Of a DNA stretch of 64,000 nucleotides, positions 25,983 through 34,453 are shown piece after piece. Numbering within the stretch: position 1 is the first letter of the stretch; each line of letters begins with the position of its first letter. A model generated the notes under the pieces. That model saw only the letters and a list, made by a program, of their open reading frames with translations. It had not been told where the DNA came from and did not search any database. A program made the translations under genes and the position numbers. Source of the DNA: Achromobacter sp. MYb9 (GTDB lineage: Bacteria; Pseudomonadota; Gammaproteobacteria; Burkholderiales; Burkholderiaceae_B); the NCBI RefSeq assembly GCF_002975275.1, contig NZ_PCOQ01000019.1, positions 1 to 64,000 of the forward strand, in the 5' to 3' direction.

Positions 25983-27905
25983 TCAAGCCGCGTTGGCCTG
26001 TGCGGCGTTCGGCTCGCGCATGGCGCCAGCGGGTATCGGCGCCCACGCGCGGCTGGCGGAATCCGGGGGCACCGCCGCGATCAGCGCGCGGGTATAGGCG
26101 TGCCGTGGCTGATCAAAGACGTCGTCAACCGGCCCCTGCTCCACGATGCGCCCTTGGTGCAGCACCAGCACGCGGGTGCACAGGTAGCGCACCACGGCAA
26201 GGTCATGCGACACGAACACCAGCGCAATGCCCAATTCTTCTTTCAACCGCAACAGCAGGTTCAGGATCAGCGCCTGCACGGACACGTCCAGGCCCGACAC
26301 GATTTCGTCCGCCACGATCAGGCGCGGTGTGACGCATAGCGCGCGCGCGATGTTGACGCGCTGCTTCTGACCGCCCGACAGTTGCGAGGGCAAGCGGGTG
26401 ACGGCGTCCGGCGGCATGCCCACGGATGCCAGCAAGCGCAGCGCGGTATTCAAGCGCGCCGCGCGCCCCGTTTCCGATGTCGCGCCCAGCGGCGCGGCTT
26501 CCAGTATCTGCGTCACCAGCGACCCGACGGTACGGCGGGGGTTCAGCGCCGAATCCGGGTTCTGAAACACCAGTTGCACATCGCGCGGGTCCGCCAGCGG
26601 AACCCGCACGGGCGCGGCGCGGGGGGTACCCGTGGACGCGGCATACGCGATGCGGCCCGACGTGGGCGGAATCATGCCGGCGATCAGCCGCGCAAGGCTG
26701 GTCTTGCCGCTGCCGCTTTCGCCCACGATGCCCAGGAATTCCCCGTGCGCGACCGACAGCGACAAGGGATGCAGGATTTGCAGCGGCGTGCTGGCGCGGA
26801 ACAGGCGCGGGCGGCCGGGGTAGCTCAACGCCACGTCGTGTAGCGTCACGACAGACTTCGCGCGCGTGGCGGGCTTGGCGCGCAAGTGCAGGAATGCCGC
26901 GCCGTCCTCGTCGGTGGATGCGCCCAATGGGGGGATGGACGGCAGGCAGCGCACCGCGCGCTCACCGCCACGGTCCACCAAGCCGATGGCGCGTTCGCTG
27001 CATACCGCTTGCCGCGACGGGCAGCGCGATGCAAACCGGCAGCCGCGCAGCGTGGCAAAGTCCCGCAGGCCGGGCATGAAATCCGGCAAGGTACGCAGCG
27101 GCCGCGTCGGCTCCATCATGCCGGGCGCGGATTCCTTCAGGCTGCGCGTGTAGGGATGCAACGGCTCGTCCAGCACCTGCCGTGCCGACCCGACCTCGAC
27201 CACCTCGCCCGCGTACAGCACGGCGATGGTGTCGCACACGTGCGCGGCCAGCCGAAGATCATGCGTGACCAGCACGACAGACGTCTTGTGGCGTTGCTGC
27301 TGATCGGCCAGCACCCGCATGATCTGCGCCTGCGTGATGACGTCCAGCGCGGTGGTCGGTTCGTCGGCGAAGATCAGCGCCGGGTCGCCGCAAAACGCCA
27401 TGGCGATCAGGATGCGCTGACACTGCCCGCCCGACATCTGGTGCGGATAGCGGGCCAGCATGGCCGTGGCATCGGCCAGGCCCACTTCCTGCAAGCGCGC
27501 GCAGGCATAGGCGTCGCGCTGGGCGGCCGGAATGCCGACATGGCGCAGGTGCTCGAACAACTGCTGGCGCACCGTCAGCGCGGGATTCAGGCCCGACAGC
27601 GGCTCTTGCGGAATGAACGCAATCTGCCGCCCCAACATCGCGCGGCGCTGCGCGGGCGGCAGGCGGTTCAAGTCCTGCCCCCGAAAATGAATCGTGCCTT
27701 GCGTGATCTTGAAGCCGGGCGGCAAGTTGCCCGCCACCATGCGGCCCACCATGCTTTTTCCCGCGCCGGATTCGCCGACCAGGCCCAGCATGCGGCCTTC
27801 GGGAATGTCCAGGTCGATACCGCGCAGCACGGCGGCGGGCAGGCGCTTGCCGTCCACGTCGACGTCCACGGTCAGGGTCAGGTTCTGCAAGCTCAACAGC
27901 GACAT
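25983..27905 (-). CDS. Dipeptide/opine-type ABC transporter ATPase, fused double domain
   Basis: Cytoplasmic energising subunit of 640 residues with two full ABC domains in one chain (DppD-DppF fusion type). First domain: Walker A GESGAGKS, signature SGGQCQR, Walker B FADEPTTALD. Second domain: [27 protein letters not shown]. Between them is the oligopeptide-transporter C-terminal zone with the conserved cysteines (CRFASRCP, C) that bind an iron-sulphur cluster in some homologues. ATG 27905 lies four bases after the permease stop; an upstream in-frame codon at 27923 is less likely. The double-domain form implies that one polypeptide serves both permeases. Confidence 0.92.
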   Translation of the reverse strand: MSLLSLQNLTLTVDVDVDGKRLPAAVLRGIDLDIPEGRMLGLVGESGAGKSMVGRMVAGNLPPGFKITQGTIHFRGQDLNRLPPAQRRAMLGRQIAFIPQEPLSGLNPALTVRQQLFEHLRHVGIPAAQRDAYACARLQEVGLADATAMLARYPHQMSGGQCQRILIAMAFCGDPALIFADEPTTALDVITQAQIMRVLADQQQRHKTSVVLVTHDLRLAAHVCDTIAVLYAGEVVEVGSARQVLDEPLHPYTRSLKESAPGMMEPTRPLRTLPDFMPGLRDFATLRGCRFASRCPSRQAVCSERAIGLVDRGGERAVRCLPSIPPLGASTDEDGAAFLHLRAKPATRAKSVVTLHDVALSYPGRPRLFRASTPLQILHPLSLSVAHGEFLGIVGESGSGKTSLARLIAGMIPPTSGRIAYAASTGTPRAAPVRVPLADPRDVQLVFQNPDSALNPRRTVGSLVTQILEAAPLGATSETGRAARLNTALRLLASVGMPPDAVTRLPSQLSGGQKQRVNIARALCVTPRLIVADEIVSGLDVSVQALILNLLLRLKEELGIALVFVSHDLAVVRYLCTRVLVLHQGRIVEQGPVDDVFDQPRHAYTRALIAAVPPDSASRAWAPIPAGAMREPNAAQANAA

Positions 27906-27909
27906 GAGA

Positions 27910-28806
27910 TCAATTCCTTGCACGCTTGCGCGGATCCAGCATCTGGCGCATGCCGTCGCTGAGCAAATTGAATCCGAACACCGTCAACACAATGCCGGCA
28001 ACCGGCGCGATCAGGGTCCAGATGGCTTCTTGCATGGTGCTGCGTGCGTCGGCGATCATCACCCCCCACGCCACCACGTCGGCGGGCACCGACAGCCCGA
28101 CGAAGCTCAGGATGGCTTCGACAATGATGGCAATGCCGATCTGCAGGCTGAACAACGTCAGGATCAGCGGCACCAGGCCGGGCAGCATCTCGCGCAGCAT
28201 CACGCGCATATGACCGAAGCCCATCAGCCGCGCCGCCGTCACATAATCGTTGCGGCGGATCTTGAGCGCTTCGGCGCGCACCACGCGGCAGAATCGCGTC
28301 CAGTCCACCAGCACAATGGCCAGGATCACGTTGCCCACGCCGGTTCCCAGCCCCACCATCAGGATCAGCGACAGCACCACGGGCGGAAACGACATCCACA
28401 GGTCAACCAGATAACCGATGGCCTTGTCCACGCGCCCGCCGAAGTAAGCAGCCACCAGCGCCAGGACACAGCCGACCAACATCGCGCCCGTGGCCGCGCA
28501 AAGGCCCACCCACAAGGCCACGCGCGTGCCGAAGATCAGCCGCGACAACACGCAGCGGCCCAGGCTGTCGGTGCCCAGCGGGTATTGCGACAGCCCGTCC
28601 GGCGCCCATGCCGGCGGCAGCAAGGGCGACAACAGGTCTTGCGACAGCGGATCGTTGGGCGCGATGGCGGGCGCGAAGATCGCGATGGCCAGCAGCGCCA
28701 GCACGATGGCGCCGCCCAGCGCGGCCTTGGGCGATGCGCGCAACGCCGCCCACCAGCCCGACAGGCGGGCAGCGACCGGGGCCGCTTGAATATTCAGCGT
28801 CGTCAT
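27910..28806 (-). CDS. ABC transporter permease, DppC-like
   Basis: Inner-membrane permease of 298 residues. The N-terminal helix (GGAIVLALLAIAIFAPAIAP) is followed by the DPLSQDL loop and the usual DppC segment GTDSLGRCVLSRLIFG. The EAA-type loop reads RAEALKIRRNDYVTAARLMGF, near residue 170, and marks the ATPase contact. Five to six helices are expected. Its ATG shares one base with the stop of the DppB-like gene (TGATG), and its stop is four bases before the ATPase gene. Part of a five-cistron transporter set in this order: receptor, DppB, DppC, ATPase, then the dioxygenase. Confidence 0.92.
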   Translation of the reverse strand: MTTLNIQAAPVAARLSGWWAALRASPKAALGGAIVLALLAIAIFAPAIAPNDPLSQDLLSPLLPPAWAPDGLSQYPLGTDSLGRCVLSRLIFGTRVALWVGLCAATGAMLVGCVLALVAAYFGGRVDKAIGYLVDLWMSFPPVVLSLILMVGLGTGVGNVILAIVLVDWTRFCRVVRAEALKIRRNDYVTAARLMGFGHMRVMLREMLPGLVPLILTLFSLQIGIAIIVEAILSFVGLSVPADVVAWGVMIADARSTMQEAIWTLIAPVAGIVLTVFGFNLLSDGMRQMLDPRKRARN

Positions 28807-29822
28807 CAGTGGTCTCTCAGGCGGGGGTCGATTACGGCATACAGGCAGTCCACACTGGCATTGATCAGCAGGATCACCGCGCAGAAGACCAGCGAAATGC
28901 CCTGGATCAGCGGCAAGTCATGGTTGCGTACGGCCTGCACCATCATGTTGCCCATGCCGGGGAACGAGAAGATCATTTCGATCAGCAAGGTGCCACCGAA
29001 CAGAAAGCCGAACTGCACGCCGATCAGCGTCAGCGTGGGCAGGAACGCATTGCGCAGCATGTGCCGCAGGATGACGCGCCGTTCCGGCTGGCCGCGCAGC
29101 CGCGCGACCGCCACGTATTGCTCGTGGCTGGCTTCCAGCAAGCTGGCGCGCAGCACGCGCACGATCAGCGGGCTGAAGCCCAGCGCCAGCGCCAAGGCCG
29201 GCAGCACCAGGTGCGAGGCCGCGTCCGCCCAGGCGTGCCAGCGCCCCTGCAACAGGAAGTCCATCAGCACGAAGCCGGTGGGCCCTGCCAGTTCCACGTC
29301 GGAACTGAAGCGGCCTGAGAATGGCAGTAGCGGCCAATGCACACCGAAGGCCAGCATCAGGAAAATGCCCCACAGGAAGCCGGGAATGGATATGAGCAGC
29401 ACCAGCCCCGTGTCGGCGACCAGTTCGCCGCGGCGGTCATGCAAGACGTACAACAGCAGACCGCCCGGCACGCTGATGGCCAGCGCAATGATCAGCGCCA
29501 CAATCGATAGTTCCAGCGTGGCGGGCAAGGTGGTGGCGATCAACTGCGTGACCGGCGCCCCCGAACTGATGGACCGCCCCAGATCACCGTGCAGCACCTG
29601 CCCCAGCCAGATGCCGTACTGCACGACCAGCGATCGGTCCAGCCCCATGGTGTGACGCAGGGCATCGACCTCGGCACTGGTGGCGCTGGGCGGCAACATC
29701 ATGCCCAGCGGGTCCGCGGGCAACAGTCGCAGCACCACGAATACGACGACGGACAGCGCCAGCATCGTGGGCACCGCCACGGCCAGGCGGCGCACAAAGT
29801 GGGATACCAGCGCTGCCCACAT
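28806..29822 (-). CDS. ABC transporter permease, DppB-like
   Basis: Inner-membrane permease of 338 residues. Seen: the N-terminal helix with AVPTMLALSVVVFVVLRLLPADP, the periplasmic loop LGLDRSL-type sequence MGLDRSLVVQYG, and the ATPase-contact loop EQYVAVARLRGQPERRVILRH. FPGMGNMMVQAV near the C-terminus is typical of DppB. The ATG overlaps the receptor stop by one base (TGATG). It would pair with the DppC-like protein. The family takes peptides, opines, nickel, glutathione and glycosides, so the ligand must be inferred from the receptor and context. Confidence 0.92.
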   Translation of the reverse strand: MWAALVSHFVRRLAVAVPTMLALSVVVFVVLRLLPADPLGMMLPPSATSAEVDALRHTMGLDRSLVVQYGIWLGQVLHGDLGRSISSGAPVTQLIATTLPATLELSIVALIIALAISVPGGLLLYVLHDRRGELVADTGLVLLISIPGFLWGIFLMLAFGVHWPLLPFSGRFSSDVELAGPTGFVLMDFLLQGRWHAWADAASHLVLPALALALGFSPLIVRVLRASLLEASHEQYVAVARLRGQPERRVILRHMLRNAFLPTLTLIGVQFGFLFGGTLLIEMIFSFPGMGNMMVQAVRNHDLPLIQGISLVFCAVILLINASVDCLYAVIDPRLRDH

Positions 29823-31378
29823 CAGCGGCTCCAGCGGTACGTCGCGGGCAGGATGTAGCCGGTTTGGTAGACCTTCATGTCCACCGACTTCTTGGACGCT
29901 ACCGTGGCCACCGATTGCAGCAGGGGCAGGCTCCAGGCATGTTCCGTGGCCTGGCGCGCCAGATCGCGATAGCCCTGCATGCGTTTGTCAGGGTCGCCCT
30001 GGGCGGCCAGCGCGTCGATGGTCTTGGCCAGCTCGGGTTCTTTCCAGGTCGAGAAACGCAAGCGCGGGTCCAGGATCTTGCCCGCGAAGATTTCCGGGTC
30101 GCCCGTGGCATTGGCCCAGCTGTACAGCATCACGCCCGGCACTTTCGACGAATGGCTCAGTTCCAAATACTTGGCCAGGGTGATTTCCTGCAAGTTGGCC
30201 TGGACGCCGATCTGCGACCACATCTGCACGATGGCGCGCGCCATCTCGTAGTCGCTGGGAAACGTGTTGTTGGTGGACAGGAACTGGATCTTCAAAGGCT
30301 TGTCCGGGCCGTATCCCGCCTTGGCCAGCTCGGCCTGCGCGGCCGCCTTGTCGAACGCATAGTTGAAACCGGCCACGTCGCCGGCAGAGCCCGGCGTGGC
30401 CAGCACGGAAAGCGGCTTGGCGACGCTGGCGTAGAAGGCCTTGGAAATGGCCTGCTTGTTGATCGCAAGGTGCAAGGCGCGCCGCACGTGCTCATTCTGA
30501 AATTCCGGCACGTAGCTGGGAATCTGAAGAATGAAGATTTCGCTATACGGATAGACCTCGGCCTTCAGCGCGGGCTGCTTGTTCAGGCGATTGACCTCGC
30601 GCAGTGGAATCTGCACCGCCACGTCGGCGCGGCCCGATTCCAGCATGGCGACGCGCGCGGAAGAATCCGGCACGAATTCAAACACCACGCGCTTGATGGC
30701 GGGCTTGGGTCCCCAGTACTTGTCATACGCTTCAAGCACCACGCGCGACCCGCGTTCATAGCGCACCACCTTGTACGGCCCCGCCCCGATGGGCGCCGCC
30801 TGGAAGCCGTCTTCACCGACTTTTTCCAGGTAGGCGCGCGGCAGGATGTACGACGTCAGGAAGCCCAGGTAGTTCGGCGCCGTGGGCGTCGGCGTGGAAA
30901 ACACCAGCGTGGCCTCGGTGGGGCTGCTGATCTGGATGTCTTGCAACGCGCCGAAAAAGCCGTTGATGGCCAGGCGCTTGTCGCGTTTGGGGCGGTCCAG
31001 GAAACTGAACTTGAAATCATCGGTGCTTAGCTTGGAGCCATCATGAAAGGTGGCGTCGTCGCGCAGCACGATGGCCAGCCGCATGTTCTTGTCGTCCAGC
31101 CAGCGCCAGCTTTTGATCAGCGCGGGTTGCAGCTTCAAGTCGCCATCGATGAACAAGGGCGAATCGAAAACCGCCTTGTACAGCGACTGCCCTGCGGGGA
31201 AGGTGACGGCGGTGGGGTCCCACGACGGCACGTCCACCGGATACGCGATCTTCAGTTCTTCCGACGGCGCCGGCTTGTCGGCCTGCGCCCCGGCGGACGT
31301 TGCAAACAGCGTGCCGCACACCACCAGACAGGACGCCAGCGTCCTGCCCACCCCCCGTACCCACCATGCGTGAATCAT
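29822..31378 (-). CDS. ABC transporter substrate-binding protein, family 5
   Basis: Periplasmic receptor of 518 residues for the adjacent permeases (SBP family 5). A Sec signal ends near SAGAQA (residue 35). The mature chain has family traits: ELKIAYPVDVPSWDP, KSWRWLDDKNMRLAIVLRDDATFHDG, and a late RRALHLAINKQAI. I chose ATG 31378, which has GGAGG six bases upstream, rather than an in-frame ATG at 31408. There is no lipobox cysteine. Because the operon also codes for a Rieske dioxygenase, the ligand may be an amide- or ester-linked aromatic compound rather than a simple dipeptide (inference). It is the first gene after the divergent control region. Confidence 0.92.
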   Translation of the reverse strand: MIHAWWVRGVGRTLASCLVVCGTLFATSAGAQADKPAPSEELKIAYPVDVPSWDPTAVTFPAGQSLYKAVFDSPLFIDGDLKLQPALIKSWRWLDDKNMRLAIVLRDDATFHDGSKLSTDDFKFSFLDRPKRDKRLAINGFFGALQDIQISSPTEATLVFSTPTPTAPNYLGFLTSYILPRAYLEKVGEDGFQAAPIGAGPYKVVRYERGSRVVLEAYDKYWGPKPAIKRVVFEFVPDSSARVAMLESGRADVAVQIPLREVNRLNKQPALKAEVYPYSEIFILQIPSYVPEFQNEHVRRALHLAINKQAISKAFYASVAKPLSVLATPGSAGDVAGFNYAFDKAAAQAELAKAGYGPDKPLKIQFLSTNNTFPSDYEMARAIVQMWSQIGVQANLQEITLAKYLELSHSSKVPGVMLYSWANATGDPEIFAGKILDPRLRFSTWKEPELAKTIDALAAQGDPDKRMQGYRDLARQATEHAWSLPLLQSVATVASKKSVDMKVYQTGYILPATYRWSR

Positions 31379-31430
31379 GAACGGCCTCCGATCTCGGAAT
31401 CGTTGCAAAGGCGCCCGGCACCGCCGCGCG

Positions 31431-31444
31431 AACAGTATACTGTT
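31431..31444. promoter_or_regulatory. 14-bp perfect palindrome, candidate GntR operator
   Basis: AACAGTATACTGTT is a perfect inverted repeat in the 233-base region between the transporter-dioxygenase operon and the V4R/GntR genes. It lies 53 bases before the receptor start. Its GTATAC centre resembles known sites of FadR-type GntR proteins. Confidence 0.5.
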
Positions 31445-31516
31445 GTGAATTTAAGCACTAGTACTTGAACTTTAAACTAATTATTTACCCTAGTATCAGC
31501 GGCTTATAGCCACTAA

Positions 31517-31532
31517 AAACAATATATTGTTT
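31517..31532. promoter_or_regulatory. 16-bp perfect AT-rich palindrome
   Basis: AAACAATATATTGTTT, 80 bases before the V4R gene start. A third, imperfect palindrome, AAGCACTAGTACTT, lies at 31453-31466. The three together suggest more than one binding event over both promoters. Confidence 0.45.
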
Positions 31533-31611
31533 AGGGTAACCCCGGGGTAAGACGCTGCATCGCGACGCCCCAAAACGGCGCGATCGGCGCGAACGACGTG
31601 GGAATAACGCA

Positions 31612-32130
31612 ATGGGACAACTTCAAGAACGGCTGGTGTGGGACCACGACGCGGGCGCCATCCTGGATGCCGACCGCCGCTACGTCATGCTGCGCGCCGA
31701 CGTGCTGATGGGGCTGTTCACCGCCCTGCCCCCGGCCCAGCGCGAGCAGGCCCTGGCCAGCTTGAAAGCATCGGTACGCGACCATGGCGGCGCCTCGGCG
31801 CGCGCCTATCAGGCCAGTGGCGCGCGGGACCCTGGCCCTTTCCTGCAAGTGATGGCGCAGGCGGCCGCCGATCTGGGCTGGGGCGTCTGGCAACTGCGGC
31901 TGGACGAGGCAGACCTGCCCGTACTGACGGTAAAAAACAGCCCTTTTGCGACCGCCGTGGCGGGGTCTGACCGCCCGGTCTGCCACGCGATTACAGGTAT
32001 GCTGGAGGCCGTCAGCGCACTGGTCGCGGGCCATGCCAACACGTATCGCGAGACCCGGTGCGCCAGCATGGGCGCGCCCTGCTGCGAATTCCAGGCAAGC
32101 CGCGATGCGAGCCCGGGGCTACGCAAGTAA
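31612..32130 (+). CDS. Stand-alone V4R-domain-like protein
   Basis: Protein of 172 residues that I assign to the V4R (4-vinyl reductase) type of small-molecule-binding domain. Grounds: length, the N-terminal GAILDADRRYVMLRADVLMGLF, a glycine-rich ligand-side WGVWQLRLDE strand, and a C-terminal CASMGAPCCEF with conserved cysteines. V4R domains act as hydrocarbon sensors in regulators such as XylR/DmpR, where they are fused to AAA+ and DNA-binding domains. Here no other domain is present. The gene overlaps or abuts the GntR regulator and faces the transporter-dioxygenase operon, so it may supply ligand sensing to that regulator. The family assignment is by eye. Confidence 0.65.
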   Translation: MGQLQERLVWDHDAGAILDADRRYVMLRADVLMGLFTALPPAQREQALASLKASVRDHGGASARAYQASGARDPGPFLQVMAQAAADLGWGVWQLRLDEADLPVLTVKNSPFATAVAGSDRPVCHAITGMLEAVSALVAGHANTYRETRCASMGAPCCEFQASRDASPGLRK

Positions 32131-32173
32131 ACAAACCGACGATTCAGCGAACAAGGCCGTCAAGGCAAAGCGG

Positions 32174-32896
32174 ATGGCAATGAAGGCGACAAGCAGAACC
32201 AGAGACGAGGCGCGCAAGCCGAACCTGCGCGAGCGGGTGTATGGCATCGTCCGCGAGCGCATACAGATGGGGCTGATCCGCCTGGAAGACCGGCTGGTGG
32301 ATCACGATATTGCCGAAGAGCTCGAGGTGTCGCGCATGCCGGTGCGCGAAGCGCTGATGCAATTGAAAAGCGAGGGCCTGCTTGAAGGCACGGCGCGCGG
32401 CTTCGTGCTGCGCCGCTTCACGCTGGCGGAAATGAACGAGATCTTCGAGATCCGGACGCTGCTGGAACCCGCGGCGGCGGCGTCGGCCTCAGTGCACGCC
32501 GGCCCCAAGGGCCTGGCAGAAATGAAAGAGGCGCTGGAGCAGGCCGAAGCCGCGCACGCGCGTACCGACATCGACGAATTCATGCGGCGCAACGCGCACT
32601 TTCGTTGGGCCTGGCTGACCATGGTGCCCAACCGCGAACTGGCCGTGGTGATATCCCGCTACATCGACCACGTGCAGGTGGTGCGGCTGGTGACAATGGA
32701 CGACGAGCAGGTCCGCAGCATCATCCTGCAAGGCATGCGCGGACTATACGAAGCCTTTTTATCCGGCGACACCGAATTGGTGCGAGTCCGCATGCTGGGC
32801 CACGCGCGCGCGGCGGCGGCCTGTTACTACAGCGCCTACCAAAAGATGCTGGAGCCATCGGCATCGGAACCAAGCGCCGCGACCAGGGCGTTTTGA
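32174..32896 (+). CDS. GntR family regulator, FCD type
   Basis: DNA-binding regulator of 240 residues. Winged-helix part: LRERVYGIVRERIQMGLIRLEDRLVDHDIAEELEVSRMPVREALMQLKSEGLLEG, the standard GntR pattern with SRMPVREAL as recognition region. The C-terminal FCD effector domain is helical with metal-type histidines (FRWAW, HARAAA). Start uncertain: ATG 32174 fits the usual lead to the helix-turn-helix, ATG 32180 is close, and ATG 32105 would overlap the V4R gene by 26 bases. It is immediately downstream of the V4R gene and so likely co-transcribed. FCD regulators usually bind carboxylic acids and control the adjacent divergent operon. Confidence 0.85.
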   Translation: MAMKATSRTRDEARKPNLRERVYGIVRERIQMGLIRLEDRLVDHDIAEELEVSRMPVREALMQLKSEGLLEGTARGFVLRRFTLAEMNEIFEIRTLLEPAAAASASVHAGPKGLAEMKEALEQAEAAHARTDIDEFMRRNAHFRWAWLTMVPNRELAVVISRYIDHVQVVRLVTMDDEQVRSIILQGMRGLYEAFLSGDTELVRVRMLGHARAAAACYYSAYQKMLEPSASEPSAATRAF

Positions 32897-32925
32897 CCGG
32901 CCGGCCCGCAACGCCCTTCCCCGCT

Positions 32926-33414
32926 TTATTCCAACGCCACCGACACCGGCTTTGCACCCAGCACCGTGACCAGCACGTTGGGGTCGATGCCGATCAGGTA
33001 ACCCCGCCTGCCGCCGTTGATATAGACCACGGGATAGGACAGCACGTCGGCTTCGACCCACACCGGCATTTTCTTGCGCGTGCCGAACGGCGACGTGCCG
33101 CCGACCTGGTAACCGGAATGCCGCTGCGCCACCTCGGGCTTGCACGGCTCGACCTTTTTCAAGCCCGCCTGACGCGCCAGGTTCTTGGTGGAGACCTCGC
33201 GGTCGCCGTGCATGACCACGATCAGCGGCTTGGCGGATTCGTCTTCCATCACCAGCGTCTTGACCACCGCATGCGGATCCAGGCCCAGCTGGCGCGCCGC
33301 TTCGCCGGCGCCGCCGTGGTCCACGTAGTCGTAGGTGTGTTCCGTGTAGGCCACCTTGTTCTGCTTCAGCAACTGGGTGGCGGGCGTTTCAGAAACGTGG
33401 CGGGCTTTGCTCAT
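32926..33414 (-). CDS. ybaK: Cys-tRNA(Pro)/Cys-tRNA(Cys) deacylase YbaK
   Basis: Cytosolic trans-editing enzyme of 162 residues that hydrolyses Cys mischarged on tRNA-Pro. It aligns along its length with E. coli YbaK: LLKQNKVAYTEHTYDY at the start, AVVKTLVME with the critical lysine, AQRHSGYQVGGTSPFG, and YINGGRRG near the C-terminus. It is convergent to the GntR gene (29 bases between stops) and is followed upstream by xerD on the same strand after 53 bases. A housekeeping gene with no link to the neighbouring catabolic units. Confidence 0.95.
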   Translation of the reverse strand: MSKARHVSETPATQLLKQNKVAYTEHTYDYVDHGGAGEAARQLGLDPHAVVKTLVMEDESAKPLIVVMHGDREVSTKNLARQAGLKKVEPCKPEVAQRHSGYQVGGTSPFGTRKKMPVWVEADVLSYPVVYINGGRRGYLIGIDPNVLVTVLGAKPVSVALE

Positions 33415-33467
33415 GGGTCGGCGTCAATCGGAAAAAACGAAAAGTGTAAGGCAGCGGGCGAACGCGG

Positions 33468-34448
33468 CTAGCCGCGCGGGTGATGCGCGGCGTGCAGCGC
33501 CTTCAGGCGTTCGCGCGCCACATGGGTATAGATCTGCGTGGTGGAAATGTCGGCATGGCCCAGCAGCATCTGCACCACGCGCAGGTCGGCGCCGTGATTC
33601 AACAAGTGGGTGGCGAACGCATGGCGCAGCACGTGCGGCGACAGCGGCGCGTGGATGTCGGCCAGCAGCGCATATTTCTTCACCAGTTGCCAGAAGGCCT
33701 GACGCGACATCGCTTCAGCGCGGCCGGTGATGAACAGCGCATCGCTTTGACGGCCAGCCGCCAGCTCGGGACGGGCAGTCTTCAGGTACTGGTCGATCCA
33801 ATGCGCCGCTTCGGCGCCCAGCGGCACCAGGCGGTCCTTGCCGCCCTTGCCCAGCACGACGCGCACCACGCCTTCGTTCAGGCTGACATCCAGCGCGCGC
33901 ACGCTTACCAGTTCCGACACCCGCAGGCCGGTGGCATACAGCGTTTCCAGCATGGCACGATCGCGCACGCCGCGCGGCTGGCCCAGGTTAGGCGCCCGCA
34001 GCAAGGCATCCACCTGTTGTTCAGACAAGGTCTTGGGCAGGCGCGGCGGCTGTTTGGCGGCAATGAGCGTCAGGCAGGGGTCGCGGTCGGCGCGATGTTC
34101 GCGCAAGGCCCAGGCGTAAAAGCGGCGCAGTGCGGCCAGCCGGCGGTTGGCCGTGGTGGCGCGGGTTTCTTCGTGGCGGAAAGCAAACCAGGCTTCGATG
34201 TCGGCCTTCTGGGCCTCGTTCAGGGGTTTGGCCGGCCCCGCGGCAGGCAGGGCGTTGCCGGCGTCGCCGTAGCGGTCGGCCATTTCACGGGCGTAGGCCT
34301 GCGGGTCTTCCAGCCAGCGCGCAAACCCGGTCAGGTCGCGGCGATAGGCGGCCAGCGTATTCGCCGACAGGCCATCCTCCAGCCAGACAGCGTCGATGAA
34401 AGCGTCGATATCGGCTTGGGAAGCCAGCGGTGGACGGGCGTCTGACAT
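33468..34448 (-). CDS. xerD: Site-specific tyrosine recombinase XerD
   Basis: Chromosome-dimer-resolving recombinase of 326 residues that acts with XerC at dif under FtsK control. All catalytic residues are seen: Arg in GLRVSEL, Lys in GKGGKDR, HxxR as HVLRH, the later His in LGHADIS, and the nucleophile Tyr in QIYTH. It matches E. coli XerD but is about 28 residues longer; the extra part (about residues 48-82, rich in Ala, Pro and Asp) sits in the N-terminal core-binding domain. ATG 34448 begins a few bases after the stop of the LysR gene. This is a housekeeping recombinase, not a phage integrase. Confidence 0.94.
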   Translation of the reverse strand: MSDARPPLASQADIDAFIDAVWLEDGLSANTLAAYRRDLTGFARWLEDPQAYAREMADRYGDAGNALPAAGPAKPLNEAQKADIEAWFAFRHEETRATTANRRLAALRRFYAWALREHRADRDPCLTLIAAKQPPRLPKTLSEQQVDALLRAPNLGQPRGVRDRAMLETLYATGLRVSELVSVRALDVSLNEGVVRVVLGKGGKDRLVPLGAEAAHWIDQYLKTARPELAAGRQSDALFITGRAEAMSRQAFWQLVKKYALLADIHAPLSPHVLRHAFATHLLNHGADLRVVQMLLGHADISTTQIYTHVARERLKALHAAHHPRG

Positions 34449-34453
34449 GCGGT

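Noticed and set aside
31946..32173. Longer N-terminus for the GntR protein
   Set aside because: The upstream frame is inside the V4R gene and looks like a shadow; the helix-turn-helix needs only a short lead.
33468..34448. Tyrosine recombinase as sign of a mobile element
   Set aside because: It is XerD along its whole length. No attachment-site repeats or phage genes lie near it or near tRNA-Arg.
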